NCBI RefSeq assembly: GCF_001905385.1
Contig: NZ_LIPF01000004.1
Coordinates: 372,001-436,000 of the forward strand
Source: Streptomyces sp. CB02414
GTDB lineage: Bacteria > Actinomycetota > Actinomycetes > Streptomycetales > Streptomycetaceae
Reading direction: 5' to 3'
DNA length: 64,000 nucleotides
Below, one piece after another: positions 43,644 through 52,284 of the stretch. The stretch's first letter is position 1; each line of letters starts with the position of its first letter. The notes below the pieces were generated by a model that worked only from the letters and a program-made list of their open reading frames with translations, made no database searches and was not told the origin of the DNA. Both the position numbers and the translations under genes were made by a program.

Positions 43644-43903
43644 GTCAAGAACTCCAGCGTCTCAGTTGTCCCGGGCTGAGTTCCCGGGACCGGGGGCGCG
43701 GACCGACGGTCGCCGTCGGAAGGACTCAGGGGATGCGCCCCTGACGGCCCCCGGGGGTGTGGAGCGACAGGTGCCGCGAGACTCGTGGCACCCACCGAAC
43801 CGGCTGTCTTGAGGCCCTGGGCGAGGCCGCGGCTCACGCGGCGGGAGCGGTGCCAGCACCCGGGGAATGTGATGAACGGATGAGAGGAGTGCCGGGAGGC
43901 GGC
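43644..43903. promoter_or_regulatory. Spacer before the symporter gene with AGTTGTCC box
   Basis: The 260-bp gap between the cupin and symporter genes has no coding frame of note. AGTTGTCC occurs at 43664-43671, 21 nt upstream of the symporter ATG, in the orientation seen at 49065. It suggests an internal regulated promoter for the transporter. Confidence 0.45.
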
Positions 43904-44263
43904 TCAGGACGTCGCGACGGGTGCGTCGCCCGGGCCGGAACCCCCGGCCCACACCATCAGGACGGGCTCCGTGCCCCGGTTGTGGATGCGGTGCGGGACG
44001 CTGGGTGGGAAGGCCAAGGAGTCGCCGGCTCGGAGGGTGTACTCGTTCTCACCGTCGTCCATGACACCCTCGCCCGAGACGCAGTAGAAGACTTCCCAGG
44101 CACCGACGTGACCGGGATCGACGGCGCCGACATCGCCCGGGTTCACCAGGGAGCTGCCGAACCAGATGTCGTTGTTGCGGAAGTACTCGCGGCATTCCTC
44201 GGGGCCCTCGTAGAAGACCTTGGTGTCGGCTCGGCGAATGACAGTGAGGGGGGCGTTCGTCAT
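43904..44263 (-). CDS. Cupin-fold protein
   Basis: A single-domain cupin of 119 aa. Cupin motif 1 is DPGHVGAWEVFYCVSGEG and motif 2 is GDSLAFPPSVPHRIHNRG; the first motif has only one clear His plus Glu, so metal binding is probable but not certain. Such small cupins in sugar- or amino-acid operons are often isomerases, epimerases or lyases, or ligand sensors. It is the fifth gene of the operon, 85 bp after the DapA-family gene. Confidence 0.85.
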   Translation of the reverse strand: MTNAPLTVIRRADTKVFYEGPEECREYFRNNDIWFGSSLVNPGDVGAVDPGHVGAWEVFYCVSGEGVMDDGENEYTLRAGDSLAFPPSVPHRIHNRGTEPVLMVWAGGSGPGDAPVATS

Positions 44264-44348
44264 GGTGTCGGTCCTTGCGAAGAGATGGTCGAGGGAGGGC
44301 TGAGTGACTCCCGCCGCTCAGCCCGCGTCCGGTCGTCCGGCCGTCCGT

Positions 44349-45233
44349 TCAGCCGTCGAGGCGTGAAAGGGCCTCCTGGAGAAGAGTGATGTCTTCGGCG
44401 GACAGCTTCTTGAGCGGTGGCCGAGGGTCGCCGATGCCGACGCCGCGCAGCTGCATTCCTGCCTTGACGGCCTGCGTGAACGGGAGGGCGAGCATGGCGT
44501 CGATGACGGGGTAGACCCGTCGCCACTCCTTGCGCGCGCGCTCGATGTCGCCGTCGCGAATGGCGCGGCGGACGGCGACGATCTCGTCCGGGACCACGTT
44601 GGCGGCGCCCGCCATGACGCCCGCGGCGCCTTCGAGGAGAGCGCTGAAGCTGTAGCTGTCCCAGCCCATGATCAGCTTGATGTCATCACTGTGGTGGTGG
44701 ATCAGACGCAGTGCCTGCTCCCAGTCCTGACTGGAGTCCTTGACGTACTGCACGTTGTCGATACGGCGGCCCAGACGGGCCAGCGTCTCGGCGTCGAGGT
44801 TGACACCGGCCACTCCCGGATTGTTGTAGAGCATGATGGGGAGCTTCGTGGCGGAGGCGACGGTCTCGAAGTACTCGGTGATCTCGTCGATGCTCAGTGG
44901 CTCGTAGAAGGGAGCGATGAGCATCAGCGCGTCGGCACCGGAGGCCTCGGCGGAGGCTGCCAGGCTTATGGCACGGCGTGCGGTGAGAGAGCCGACGTTG
45001 GCTACGAGGGGGATGCGGCCGGCGGTGTGCGCGGCGGCTGCGGCGAAGAGCCGGCTGCGCTCGTCGTCGTCGAGCGAGCCGACCTCACCGGTGCCTCCGC
45101 CGGCCACGAGAGCGTCCACGCCGGCGTCGACATTGCGGTCGATCACCTGCTGCAACAGAGTGACGTCGATGCTCCCGCTGTCGTCGAACGGAGTCGGCAG
45201 CGCGGTCAGGACGCCTTCGAGCTTGACGCTCAT
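44349..45233 (-). CDS. DapA/NAL-family class I lyase (dihydrodipicolinate-synthase-like)
   Basis: A 294-aa TIM-barrel lyase using a Schiff-base lysine. The pyruvate-binding motif is GGGTGEVGSL (about 46-53; most relatives read GTTGE), the catalytic Tyr136 lies in YNNPG and the Schiff-base Lys165 in YVKDSSQ. In catabolic operons this family includes N-acetylneuraminate lyase, 2-keto-3-deoxy-sugar-acid aldolases and dehydratases, and pyrroline-hydroxycarboxylate deaminase. The context (amine-oxidase-like flavoprotein, Ldh2-type dehydrogenase, aldehyde dehydrogenase remnant) suits a keto-acid or cyclic-imine intermediate; lysine biosynthesis is unlikely here. Confidence 0.92.
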   Translation of the reverse strand: MSVKLEGVLTALPTPFDDSGSIDVTLLQQVIDRNVDAGVDALVAGGGTGEVGSLDDDERSRLFAAAAAHTAGRIPLVANVGSLTARRAISLAASAEASGADALMLIAPFYEPLSIDEITEYFETVASATKLPIMLYNNPGVAGVNLDAETLARLGRRIDNVQYVKDSSQDWEQALRLIHHHSDDIKLIMGWDSYSFSALLEGAAGVMAGAANVVPDEIVAVRRAIRDGDIERARKEWRRVYPVIDAMLALPFTQAVKAGMQLRGVGIGDPRPPLKKLSAEDITLLQEALSRLDG

Positions 45234-45265
45234 GGTGGTTTTCCTTTCGGTGATGCGGACCGCTG

Positions 45266-46636
45266 TCAGGCTGCGCCGGGTGTAAGTGACTGGCGACGGG
45301 TGCTCAGAAGGCTGACGGCGCGCTGAGCGGCGGTGAAACCGGAGGTGATCGCCGTCTCGGTGTAGAGGGTCCCGAGATAGTCACCGGCGAGGAAGATGCG
45401 CTCGGCGGGACGGGTCAGCGTGGGCTGCAGCTTGGCGCGGCCGGGGAAGCAGTACGGTGAACCGAACTCGAACTTCTCGACGCGTGCCTCGACCACGTTG
45501 TCCTCGAACCCGGGGAAGATCTCGTCGAGTTCCCGTACGTACTGCTTCGCGATGTCTTCCTTGTCCAAGTCCCACAGCTTGCGGCCCAGGCTGGCGGGGG
45601 AGAAGGTCATCATCGATCCGCCGGGGCTACGGACTGTTTCCCGCCCGTGGGTGATGTTGCCCTGGTTGAGCGCGACCGCGAACGACTTGTTGGCGACGGC
45701 GATGCCGTAGGTGCCGTCGTACGGCATCGAGTGCTGCTCGTCGGTCAGCATGCAGCCCGCGACGTGCACTCCGTACTTGACCTGCGACAAGGCGTCGCGC
45801 AGCTCGCTGGGGAGGTTGACCCCCAGGCGATGAGTGATCGGTGCGGGAGTGGCCATGACTGCGGTTCGCGCCTTGAGCTCGTGGTCGACGCCGTCCTTGG
45901 TGTACCGGACGACGACGTGGTCCTTGTTCTGCACGACCTCGTGCACGACGGCCCCCAGGTCGATGCGGTCGCGCATGGTCTGGGCGATCCCCTCCGTAAG
46001 GGTGGAAGCACCGCCGAGGATGGCTCGTCCCAGGCCCTGACCGATGTTCCAGATGAGGCTGAAGTAGCCGATGCCGGCGCCGGCGGAGAGCTCGTGGGGA
46101 TCGGCCGCCGAGCGCAGCGCGGGCGGCAGGAAGAAGCCGGCCGCGTCCCTGTTGAGCGGGCCGAGGTAGTCGGCGAACGAGCGGTCGTTCTCGAAGTCGT
46201 AGATCCGCTGCTGGCGCTGCTCGCCGGTTTCCCCGGCGCGGGCCCTGACCGCCTGGGTGTAGCGCAGCACGTCCTTGCCCAGCTTGGCGCCCTTGGTGAG
46301 GATGGAGATCCGCGACGACAGCGGCATCGGGAAGCGGAACGGGTAGGTCTGCACCGGTCCCGTGGAGATGTACTTGCCGTTCATCGCCATTCCCTGGAGG
46401 GAACCAGGGATCTTCACCGAGGCGGTCCCGGTCTCCGCGAGCAGCTCGACGGTGGAGCTGCCGCCACCGGCGAACATGTGCCCACCCCAGTTCATCGTGT
46501 ACGGGCCACGCGTTTCGGACATGATGCGGCCGCCGACACGGCGGTCGGACTCCAGGATGTGGATGTCCCAGTGCCGGAGCCGCCAGGCCGCGGACAGTCC
46601 CGCGAGACCGCCGCCGATGATTACTGCGTCCTTCAT
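45266..46636 (-). CDS. FAD-dependent amine oxidase / protoporphyrinogen-oxidase-like protein
   Basis: A 456-aa flavoprotein. The N-terminal FAD fold is IIGGGLAGLSAAWRL followed by the ESDRRVGGRIMSE motif typical of amine oxidases and HemY-type enzymes, and the C-terminal flavin motif is RIFLAGDYLGTLYTETAITSG. A hydrophobic/basic middle (SRISILTKGAKLGKDVLRY) resembles the membrane-leaning helix region of these enzymes. Heme biosynthesis genes are absent nearby, so oxidation of an amine or imine in the operon's pathway is more plausible. The start at 46636 sits 38 bp after the kinase stop. Confidence 0.85.
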   Translation of the reverse strand: MKDAVIIGGGLAGLSAAWRLRHWDIHILESDRRVGGRIMSETRGPYTMNWGGHMFAGGGSSTVELLAETGTASVKIPGSLQGMAMNGKYISTGPVQTYPFRFPMPLSSRISILTKGAKLGKDVLRYTQAVRARAGETGEQRQQRIYDFENDRSFADYLGPLNRDAAGFFLPPALRSAADPHELSAGAGIGYFSLIWNIGQGLGRAILGGASTLTEGIAQTMRDRIDLGAVVHEVVQNKDHVVVRYTKDGVDHELKARTAVMATPAPITHRLGVNLPSELRDALSQVKYGVHVAGCMLTDEQHSMPYDGTYGIAVANKSFAVALNQGNITHGRETVRSPGGSMMTFSPASLGRKLWDLDKEDIAKQYVRELDEIFPGFEDNVVEARVEKFEFGSPYCFPGRAKLQPTLTRPAERIFLAGDYLGTLYTETAITSGFTAAQRAVSLLSTRRQSLTPGAA

Positions 46637-46674
46637 CGGACTACCTTTCGAACCGTTCTATGGGTGTTGCGGGG

Positions 46675-48198
46675 CTACTTGTCGGCCGGTGCCAGCAGGG
46701 GCTTCACGGCGTCCTGGAGCGCGACGTAGCGGGTGAAGAGCCGGTCGTAGATCTCGGCATGCTGTGCGCGGGGCTCGTAGGAGCGGTCGAAGGCGACCGC
46801 ATTGCGGGACACGGGCGCGGCGGAGTCCCACAGGCCGGTGCCCACCCCCGCGATCAGGGCCGCACCGCGGCACGCGGCGCTGTCGGCCCCGCGCAGGGTG
46901 CGCACGGGAAGGCCCGTGGCATCCGCTTTGATCTGGCACCATGCGGCGCTCTTGGAGCCGCCGCTCAGCGCGAAGATCTCCGTGACGTCGACACCGAGCC
47001 TTGCGGTGGATTCGATCATGCGGCGGAGGACCATGGTGACGCCCTCCATGATCGCGCGGGAGATGTGCTGCTTCTTGTGGGCGAGGGTGAGGCCGAAGAT
47101 GACGCCGCGGGCGTGCGGGTCGAGGTCCGGCGGGCCGGACCCCTGGAGGTGCGGCAGGACGATCAGGCCCTCGCAGCCGGGCTCGACCTGCTCGACTTCC
47201 TGGTCGATCAGGTAGTAGGCGTTGATGCCGCACAGCTCCTCGATCTGCTTCTCGCTCGTGCAGAACTCGTCGCGGTACCAGCGCATCACCATGCCGCCGG
47301 TGGAGAAGTTGTGCAGCATGTACTGGCCGGGGACGGCCGCCGGGAAGCAAGGGACCTGGCCGGACGGGTCGAGGGCAAGCTCTTCGACGATGGTCACGCT
47401 GGTGAGTGCGGACCCGGTGCTCTCGGAGAAGATGCCGGGCACCGAGTTGCCGATACCGAGCGCGCCACAGGCCTGGTCGAGGGCACCGACCGATACAGGG
47501 AGTCCGGCCGGCAGACCGAATTCGTCCGCCACGGTGGAACGTGTGTTCCCGACGATCTCGCCCTGAACGGCGATCTCGGGCAGATGGCCCTCGGTGATGC
47601 CCAGGTACTGCAACATCTCGGGCCAGTACTGCCGCGTGTTGATGTCCCAGAGAATCGTGGAGCAGAGAAGCGAGTCCTCGCTGACCAGACGGCCGGTGAG
47701 CCGGTACACGAGGAAGTCCTTGAGAAGGACGAACTTGGCGGTCCGCGCGAACAGTTCGGGTTCGTGCCGCTTCAGCCACAGGATCTTGGCCGCGGGCCAG
47801 ATGGGGTCCATCTCGACCTGCCCGGTCGTGGAGTGGATGGTGGAGCGACCGAAGTGGGCTTCGATCTCATCCGATTCGGCGGTCGCGCGATTGTCCATCC
47901 AGACGATGACCCGGCCGATCGGTTCTCCGTCGGCGTCGAGGCAGAGGAGCGTCTCACCCTGGGCGGACAGGCCGAGCGCGGTCAGTTCGCCCGCTGCGAC
48001 GCGGTTGTTCTCCAGCACGCCGCGAACGGCAAGGGAGAAGGTGCTCGTGTACGTGTCGGCATCCAGCTCGACCCGGCCGGCGCTTGGCGTGAGCAGTGTG
48101 TATTCCTCGGTGTGGCTGCCCACCTCGACACCTTCGGTGTCGAAGACCGCTGCCTTGATGGCGGTGGTGCCGACGTCTACGCCAAGGAGGTAAGTCAT
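46675..48198 (-). CDS. FGGY-family carbohydrate kinase
   Basis: A 507-aa kinase of the xylulose/glycerol/gluconate kinase family. The N-terminal phosphate motif is LLGVDVGTTAIKAAVFD, then VWMDNRATAES, and the C-terminal FGGY signature region reads IMEGVTMVLRRMIES with LSGGSKSAAWCQIKADATG. It would phosphorylate a polyol, ketose or sugar acid. It is coupled to the upstream TIM-barrel gene by an ATGA overlap, so the phosphorylated product may be its substrate. The substrate cannot be named from sequence. Confidence 0.92.
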   Translation of the reverse strand: MTYLLGVDVGTTAIKAAVFDTEGVEVGSHTEEYTLLTPSAGRVELDADTYTSTFSLAVRGVLENNRVAAGELTALGLSAQGETLLCLDADGEPIGRVIVWMDNRATAESDEIEAHFGRSTIHSTTGQVEMDPIWPAAKILWLKRHEPELFARTAKFVLLKDFLVYRLTGRLVSEDSLLCSTILWDINTRQYWPEMLQYLGITEGHLPEIAVQGEIVGNTRSTVADEFGLPAGLPVSVGALDQACGALGIGNSVPGIFSESTGSALTSVTIVEELALDPSGQVPCFPAAVPGQYMLHNFSTGGMVMRWYRDEFCTSEKQIEELCGINAYYLIDQEVEQVEPGCEGLIVLPHLQGSGPPDLDPHARGVIFGLTLAHKKQHISRAIMEGVTMVLRRMIESTARLGVDVTEIFALSGGSKSAAWCQIKADATGLPVRTLRGADSAACRGAALIAGVGTGLWDSAAPVSRNAVAFDRSYEPRAQHAEIYDRLFTRYVALQDAVKPLLAPADK

Positions 48199-48887
48199 CA
48201 GTTCGGTCCCGCCAGGTCGTCGTTGATCTTCACCAGCTCTTCCAGGTTCTCGCGGAAGGAGCCGGCGGGCTTGAAGGCGCCTTCGAAGAGGGCACCCCCC
48301 ATGGTGTAGCCGAGCGGACCGATCTCGTGCATCTGCCGGATGCGCTCGAGCGAATTGACGCTGCCGGCAAGGATCACCTTCTCGGGGCCGAGCTGCTGTA
48401 CGACGTTCTTCGCGAGGGCGATGGGATCATCACCGGCGTACCGGTAGGCCACGAGGTCGACGCCGTCCGCTCCGTGCTCCCGGATGCGGGAGGCGTCGTC
48501 CAGGACGGACTGTGGTGTGCCGGTCAGCTCGATCGGGGAACCGCCGACCTGCCCGCAGAACGGGAAGTACTTCATGCCGGCCTCGCGTGCCGTTTCCAGG
48601 ACGGCGTGGGAGAAGCCGCCACCCGTGAAGTACTCGATGCCACAGGCCGTGGCGAGCGCTGCAGCCTCGGTCAGGTCTCTCTCGTCGAAACGGACGACCT
48701 CGAGGACCGGGGTCTTGCCGGCCTCTCGGAACTCGCCGACGAGCTTCTCCATTTCGCTCGTCGACAGTCCCACGTCCTTGAGACCCCAGTACTGGACGGG
48801 AAGGTCGGCCGACTCCCGGAAGATCTCGCGGGCCTGAGGCACGGTGACGTCGTGATGCGTGAGCATGACGATGATCTGAGGGGTCAA
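48198..48887 (-). CDS. Uncharacterised TIM-barrel protein
   Basis: A 229-aa soluble protein with the repeated beta-alpha pattern of a small TIM barrel: IIVMLTHHDVTV, PVLEVVRFDERDL, GIEYFTGGGFSH, MKYFPFCGQVGG, DGVDLVAYRYAGD, KVILAGSVNSLERI and LGYTMGGALFEG. The last two strands with AGSVNS and GGALF resemble the phosphate-gripping end of epimerase/aldolase barrels. Start is TTG 48887 behind GGAGAG. First gene of the operon and translationally coupled to the FGGY kinase, so an aldolase, epimerase or isomerase acting on a phosphorylated intermediate is likely. I cannot assign a named family. Confidence 0.75.
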   Translation of the reverse strand: MTPQIIVMLTHHDVTVPQAREIFRESADLPVQYWGLKDVGLSTSEMEKLVGEFREAGKTPVLEVVRFDERDLTEAAALATACGIEYFTGGGFSHAVLETAREAGMKYFPFCGQVGGSPIELTGTPQSVLDDASRIREHGADGVDLVAYRYAGDDPIALAKNVVQQLGPEKVILAGSVNSLERIRQMHEIGPLGYTMGGALFEGAFKPAGSFRENLEELVKINDDLAGPN

Positions 48888-49307
48888 GTGAATTCACTCT
48901 CCGTGATGTGCGCGGGGTAGTGGTACGCCGGCGGGGGAGCCGGATCCGGGCGGAGCTCACGAGGCCACCCGGGGAGATGCAGGCGGAGCGGAAGCCCGGT
49001 GGGAGACCGGTACGGGCGAGGTGGGCCCAGGTCTGTGACTCGGGGAGTGATCTACTCCGTGTGTAGTTGTCCTACAACTTCACTTCGTCGAAACACTAGG
49101 TTCGCTGGCAAGTAGCTGTCAAGAGGTGATTCTGGGATTTCGAGTTGTCCTGCCATGGGTGTTCTGTAAGTCAAGGAAGGCAGGCTAGGGTGCCGTTGCG
49201 TATCCGGGCCCCGACGGTCCACCTCCCGCCCGTGTCTGGGTTGCGCGGCGTCCTCATCCCTTCGACAGGCCCTGCTGGGGCCGCCTCATCGCATGGAGGC
49301 GACACGA
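48888..49307. promoter_or_regulatory. Divergent control region with AGTTGTCCT operator boxes
   Basis: Contains the 15-bp palindrome AGTTGT-CCT-ACAACT at 49065-49079 and a further AGTTGTCCT at 49143-49151, 78 bp apart. Divergent promoters for the minus-strand operon and the Ldh2-type gene must lie here. No gene is seen. These are the best candidate operators for the GntR protein at 41181. Confidence 0.6.
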
Positions 49308-50303
49308 GTGATCGAACTCGACTGGAGTGACCTCGAGCTGCTGTGCCGAACGGCGATTGCAGCCGCCGGCGGCAACGAAGCGACGGCAGTGGCACTGACC
49401 GATGCAGTTCTGGCGGCGGAACGCCGCGGCAATACGGCCGTGGGCGTGGCGCATCTGATCGACTACCTGAACGCCCTCGAAGAGGGGCGGCTGAACGGCT
49501 CGCCCCAGCCCGTCATCCGTAACGGACACAGGGCCGTCGTGGCCGTGACAGCCGACGACGGCATCGCTCAGCTGGCGGTCCATGAGGCTCGAGAGACGCT
49601 GGTCGCCGCGGCTCGGGAATGCGGTGTCGCGGTGCTCAGCGTCAGTAATTGCTTCCCCGTCGGAGAGCTCGGCTACTACACCTCACTGCTGGCCGAGGAG
49701 GGATTCGTGGCTCTGGCCGGTGCCAACTCCACGGCGCTGATGTCTCTCTTCGGGGCTCCGAAGGCACTGACCGGAACCAATCCTCTCTCCTTCGCTTTCC
49801 CGGGGCAGCCGCCGCGCCTCGTCGACCAGGCCTCCAGCGCGGTGGCCTGGGTGAAGATCAGAGAGGCAGCCGAGGCAGGCGAGTCCATCCCGTCGGGGTG
49901 GGCCCTGGACGCGGAGGGTAAGCCCACGACCGACGCCACAGCCGCGTTGCTGGGGCCTGTCCTCCCGTTCGGTGGGGTGAAGGGCAGCAACCTCGCCATG
50001 GTGATCGAACTGCTCGCTGTACTCTCGGGCGGCCAGTTTTCCTTGGACTCTCCCGACTTCGCTTCCGGGGCCGACGCGCCTCGCGTCGGCATGTTCCTCA
50101 TCGCCCTCGACCCGACGGCTTTCGATCCGGCCTACGTTTCCCGGGCCGAGGTCCACTTCGAGCGTCTGAGGTCTGAGTACGACATCGACTTCGGCCGTTA
50201 CTACCGCAGGGTGGAACAGGCGGCGATCCCCGAACACGTCCATGCGCGGCTCGCAAAAGCCGTCGTTCGCTCAGCGCACGTGATGCGCCCACTGCTGCCG
50301 TGA
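49308..50303 (+). CDS. Ldh2/YlbC-type NAD(P)-dependent dehydrogenase (malate/LDH_2 family)
   Basis: A 331-aa member of the type-2 malate/L-lactate dehydrogenase family, which also contains Delta1-piperideine/pyrroline-2-carboxylate reductases and ureidoglycolate dehydrogenase. Family features are AAGGNEATAVALTDAVLAAERRG, GVAHLIDYL, GIAQLAVHEA, SNCFPVGELGYYT and GGVKGSNLAMVIELLA. GTG 49308 lies 8 nt after GGAGG and is preferred to the ATG at 49293. Its divergence from the DapA/amine-oxidase operon makes reduction of a cyclic imine or oxidation of a 2-hydroxy acid likely. Confidence 0.88.
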   Translation: MIELDWSDLELLCRTAIAAAGGNEATAVALTDAVLAAERRGNTAVGVAHLIDYLNALEEGRLNGSPQPVIRNGHRAVVAVTADDGIAQLAVHEARETLVAAARECGVAVLSVSNCFPVGELGYYTSLLAEEGFVALAGANSTALMSLFGAPKALTGTNPLSFAFPGQPPRLVDQASSAVAWVKIREAAEAGESIPSGWALDAEGKPTTDATAALLGPVLPFGGVKGSNLAMVIELLAVLSGGQFSLDSPDFASGADAPRVGMFLIALDPTAFDPAYVSRAEVHFERLRSEYDIDFGRYYRRVEQAAIPEHVHARLAKAVVRSAHVMRPLLP

Positions 50304-51013
50304 TTGCCTCCTCCCGCCGGTACGCAGTTCGGGCGAATTCTTGCGCGCCCGCGTCCTGGGCCGCCGACGCCCCGGTCGAGGAGGCCGTCACCCGCGTAGC
50401 CTCCTCCGTGTTTCAGAACTCAGGCCAGACGTGCGCGGCACTCACCCGGCTTGTCGTCGAACGCTCCAGGTACGACGAGGCGCCCACCGTCGCCACGAAG
50501 GTCGCGTCCGCGTTCGTACTGGGCGACCCGCCCGCCCCGGACACGCGCCTGTGACCGGTGGCCTCCGCACGCCAGGACGAGACGGTCCGCTCCTTCCTTG
50601 CCACGGCGGGGAAGGAGGGCGCCCGGGTCGTAGCGGGCGGCGCCGCGCGGCCGGACGGACTTGACCGGGGCCACTACATCCCCGCCACCGTCCTCGCCGA
50701 CGTCCGCCCGGACAGCACCGTCGCCCAGGAGGAGATCTTCGGCCCCGTGCTCTGCGTCCTGCCCTGCGACAGCGAGGAGGAGGCGGTCGAGATCGCCAAC
50801 AGCTCGCGGTTCGGTCTCAGCGGCGCGGTCTGGGCGGGTGACGAGGAACGCGCGCTCAGGATGGCACGTCGCACCGAGACGGGCACCTCTCCGTCAACGG
50901 TGGTTCGGCGGCTTCCAACTGGCCTTCGGTGGTGTGAAGCAGTCGGGCACCGGACGCGAGTGGGTGCGGCGGGCGTGAACGAGTACCTGGAGCTGAAGTC
51001 CATCGCCCTCTGA
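50300..51013 (+). pseudogene. Aldehyde dehydrogenase pseudogene
   Basis: Only the C-terminal half of an NAD-dependent aldehyde dehydrogenase is recognisable, starting near VEEAV and the catalytic SGQTCAA. It is broken in several ways: the N-terminal 250 or so residues are missing; an in-frame TGA at 50552 interrupts an otherwise continuous frame exactly where relatives read L-G-P; and near 50890-50975 the reading frame slips, since FGGVKQSGTGREW is in a different frame from the flanking EEIFGPVL and GAAGVNEYLELKSIAL. It directly abuts the Ldh2-type gene and was probably once the terminal oxidation step of that pathway. Confidence 0.85.
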
Positions 51014-51051
51014 GCCGGCCGGCACCGTGGCGGTTCCCTCGCGGTGCTGCG

Positions 51052-52284
51052 TCAGGTGTCGAGCAGCCTCTCGCTCCGCAGGGCGTAATCCAGTTGCGCC
51101 CGCTGGCCATCGGAGACGTCCGCAGCGGCCTGGAGCAGCAGGGCGATCACCGAACGGTCCGCGTGAGCGAGGTCGACGACGGTCCGCTGATGGCCGGTGC
51201 GGATGATGTCCCGCAGGAGACGCCTCGCCTGCGGCACGTGTCCCACGGTGACGAGGGAGTGCAGGAGAGCGGTGATGTCCTCCGGTGGGCGTGCCGAGGC
51301 ATGGCGGAGCAGCATCATGATGTCGTCCTCCCTGGCCGCCTCTGTGAAGGCGACCAGGGCCACGGCGAGTTGTTCCGGTGGCAGGGACGCGGTCTCCCAC
51401 AGGAGAATCGGCACGTCCGCGTCCTGACCGGTGTTCTCCAGGGCCTGTGCCAGACAGGGGAGTCGGCGCGGTGGGCCCGCCACCGTCTCGGACAACAGGA
51501 CGTGCGCTGCTCCGCCGGATCCCTCGGCCCGCAATTTCGCCAGTTGCCAGGCGATCTGGTGGGCCTCCCGCCATGAGGCGGCGACCGCGGCCGTATCCTC
51601 CGCGGGTATCCCGGAGGGGTTCTCTTCTTCCGCGGTGCGGGGGGAGGGAGCGGACATGGTCTGCGATTCGGGGGCCAGGGCCGCTCCGAGGAACCCTCCG
51701 ATCATTTCCGAGCGGCTGCGCCGAGCCGTTCGAGCCGCTGTCCCGCCGGCGACCGGCGCCAGGCCCGGGCTCGTGACAGGGGTCTTCGCCTCGACGGTCA
51801 CCTCCGCGCTGTCCAATCCGTCGAGACGGCGCCTCAGTTCGGCACAGCGTGCCGCGGCTCGCTGATGCAGATCACGCGCCGTCCACATCACGTGGTCCGG
51901 GACGCCACTGTCCTGACCGCGGGCGATCAGGACGTCCAGACGCTCCCGCGTCGCCTTCTGTTGGGCCTCCTCGAGGTTCAGCCTCATCACCAGGGCACGC
52001 CGGCCCGATCGCAGATCGTGTTCGTTGAGCGCTTCCCGGTGCAGTGTCCATGCCTCGCCAAGGATGCCGAGGACTGGGCCGCCGACCTGCTCGGCGTCGT
52101 ACAGCAGGGAGGTGACGACGTCACCCGGGGGTATCTCGGCGCCCGAGAGGAACGTCCGCATGCTCTGTGGGTCGCGGTGCATGAACACCGAGAACCAGCC
52201 CCGCTCAGGTGGGAGTGCTGAAATCAGGGAACGGAACCACGTCGTGAAAGCAGCCACGGAACCACCGTGGGGAGGGCTCGGCAT
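51052..52284 (-). CDS. Helical-repeat (PPR/TPR-like) protein of unknown function
   Basis: A 410-aa soluble protein. The N-terminal part contains RDPQSMRTFLSGAEIPPGDVVTSLL, a module I associate with Streptomyces regulatory or conflict-type proteins, followed by a charged coiled-coil (about 100-160) and a low-complexity linker. The C-terminal 180 residues are short helical repeats with recurring LPPEQLAVALVAF, RPPEDITALLHSL and LLRDIIR units, an alpha-solenoid pattern. No catalytic motif is seen. It lies at the edge of the caspase island and may be a sensor or scaffold, but this is inferred from position. Confidence 0.7.
   Translation of the reverse strand: MPSPPHGGSVAAFTTWFRSLISALPPERGWFSVFMHRDPQSMRTFLSGAEIPPGDVVTSLLYDAEQVGGPVLGILGEAWTLHREALNEHDLRSGRRALVMRLNLEEAQQKATRERLDVLIARGQDSGVPDHVMWTARDLHQRAAARCAELRRRLDGLDSAEVTVEAKTPVTSPGLAPVAGGTAARTARRSRSEMIGGFLGAALAPESQTMSAPSPRTAEEENPSGIPAEDTAAVAASWREAHQIAWQLAKLRAEGSGGAAHVLLSETVAGPPRRLPCLAQALENTGQDADVPILLWETASLPPEQLAVALVAFTEAAREDDIMMLLRHASARPPEDITALLHSLVTVGHVPQARRLLRDIIRTGHQRTVVDLAHADRSVIALLLQAAADVSDGQRAQLDYALRSERLLDT

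Noticed and set aside
44349..45233. Lysine-biosynthetic DapA
   Set aside because: The GGGTGE variant and the transporter/kinase/amine-oxidase neighbours suggest a catabolic lyase.
45266..46636. Heme-biosynthetic protoporphyrinogen oxidase
   Set aside because: No other heme genes are near; the operon context is catabolic.
46660..48309. 549-codon plus-strand frame opposite the FGGY kinase
   Set aside because: Antisense shadow; the kinase on the other strand has all family motifs.
51022..51047. Hairpin GCACCG ... CGGTGC after the aldehyde dehydrogenase remnant
   Set aside because: Only a 6-bp stem with a 14-nt loop; too weak to call a terminator.
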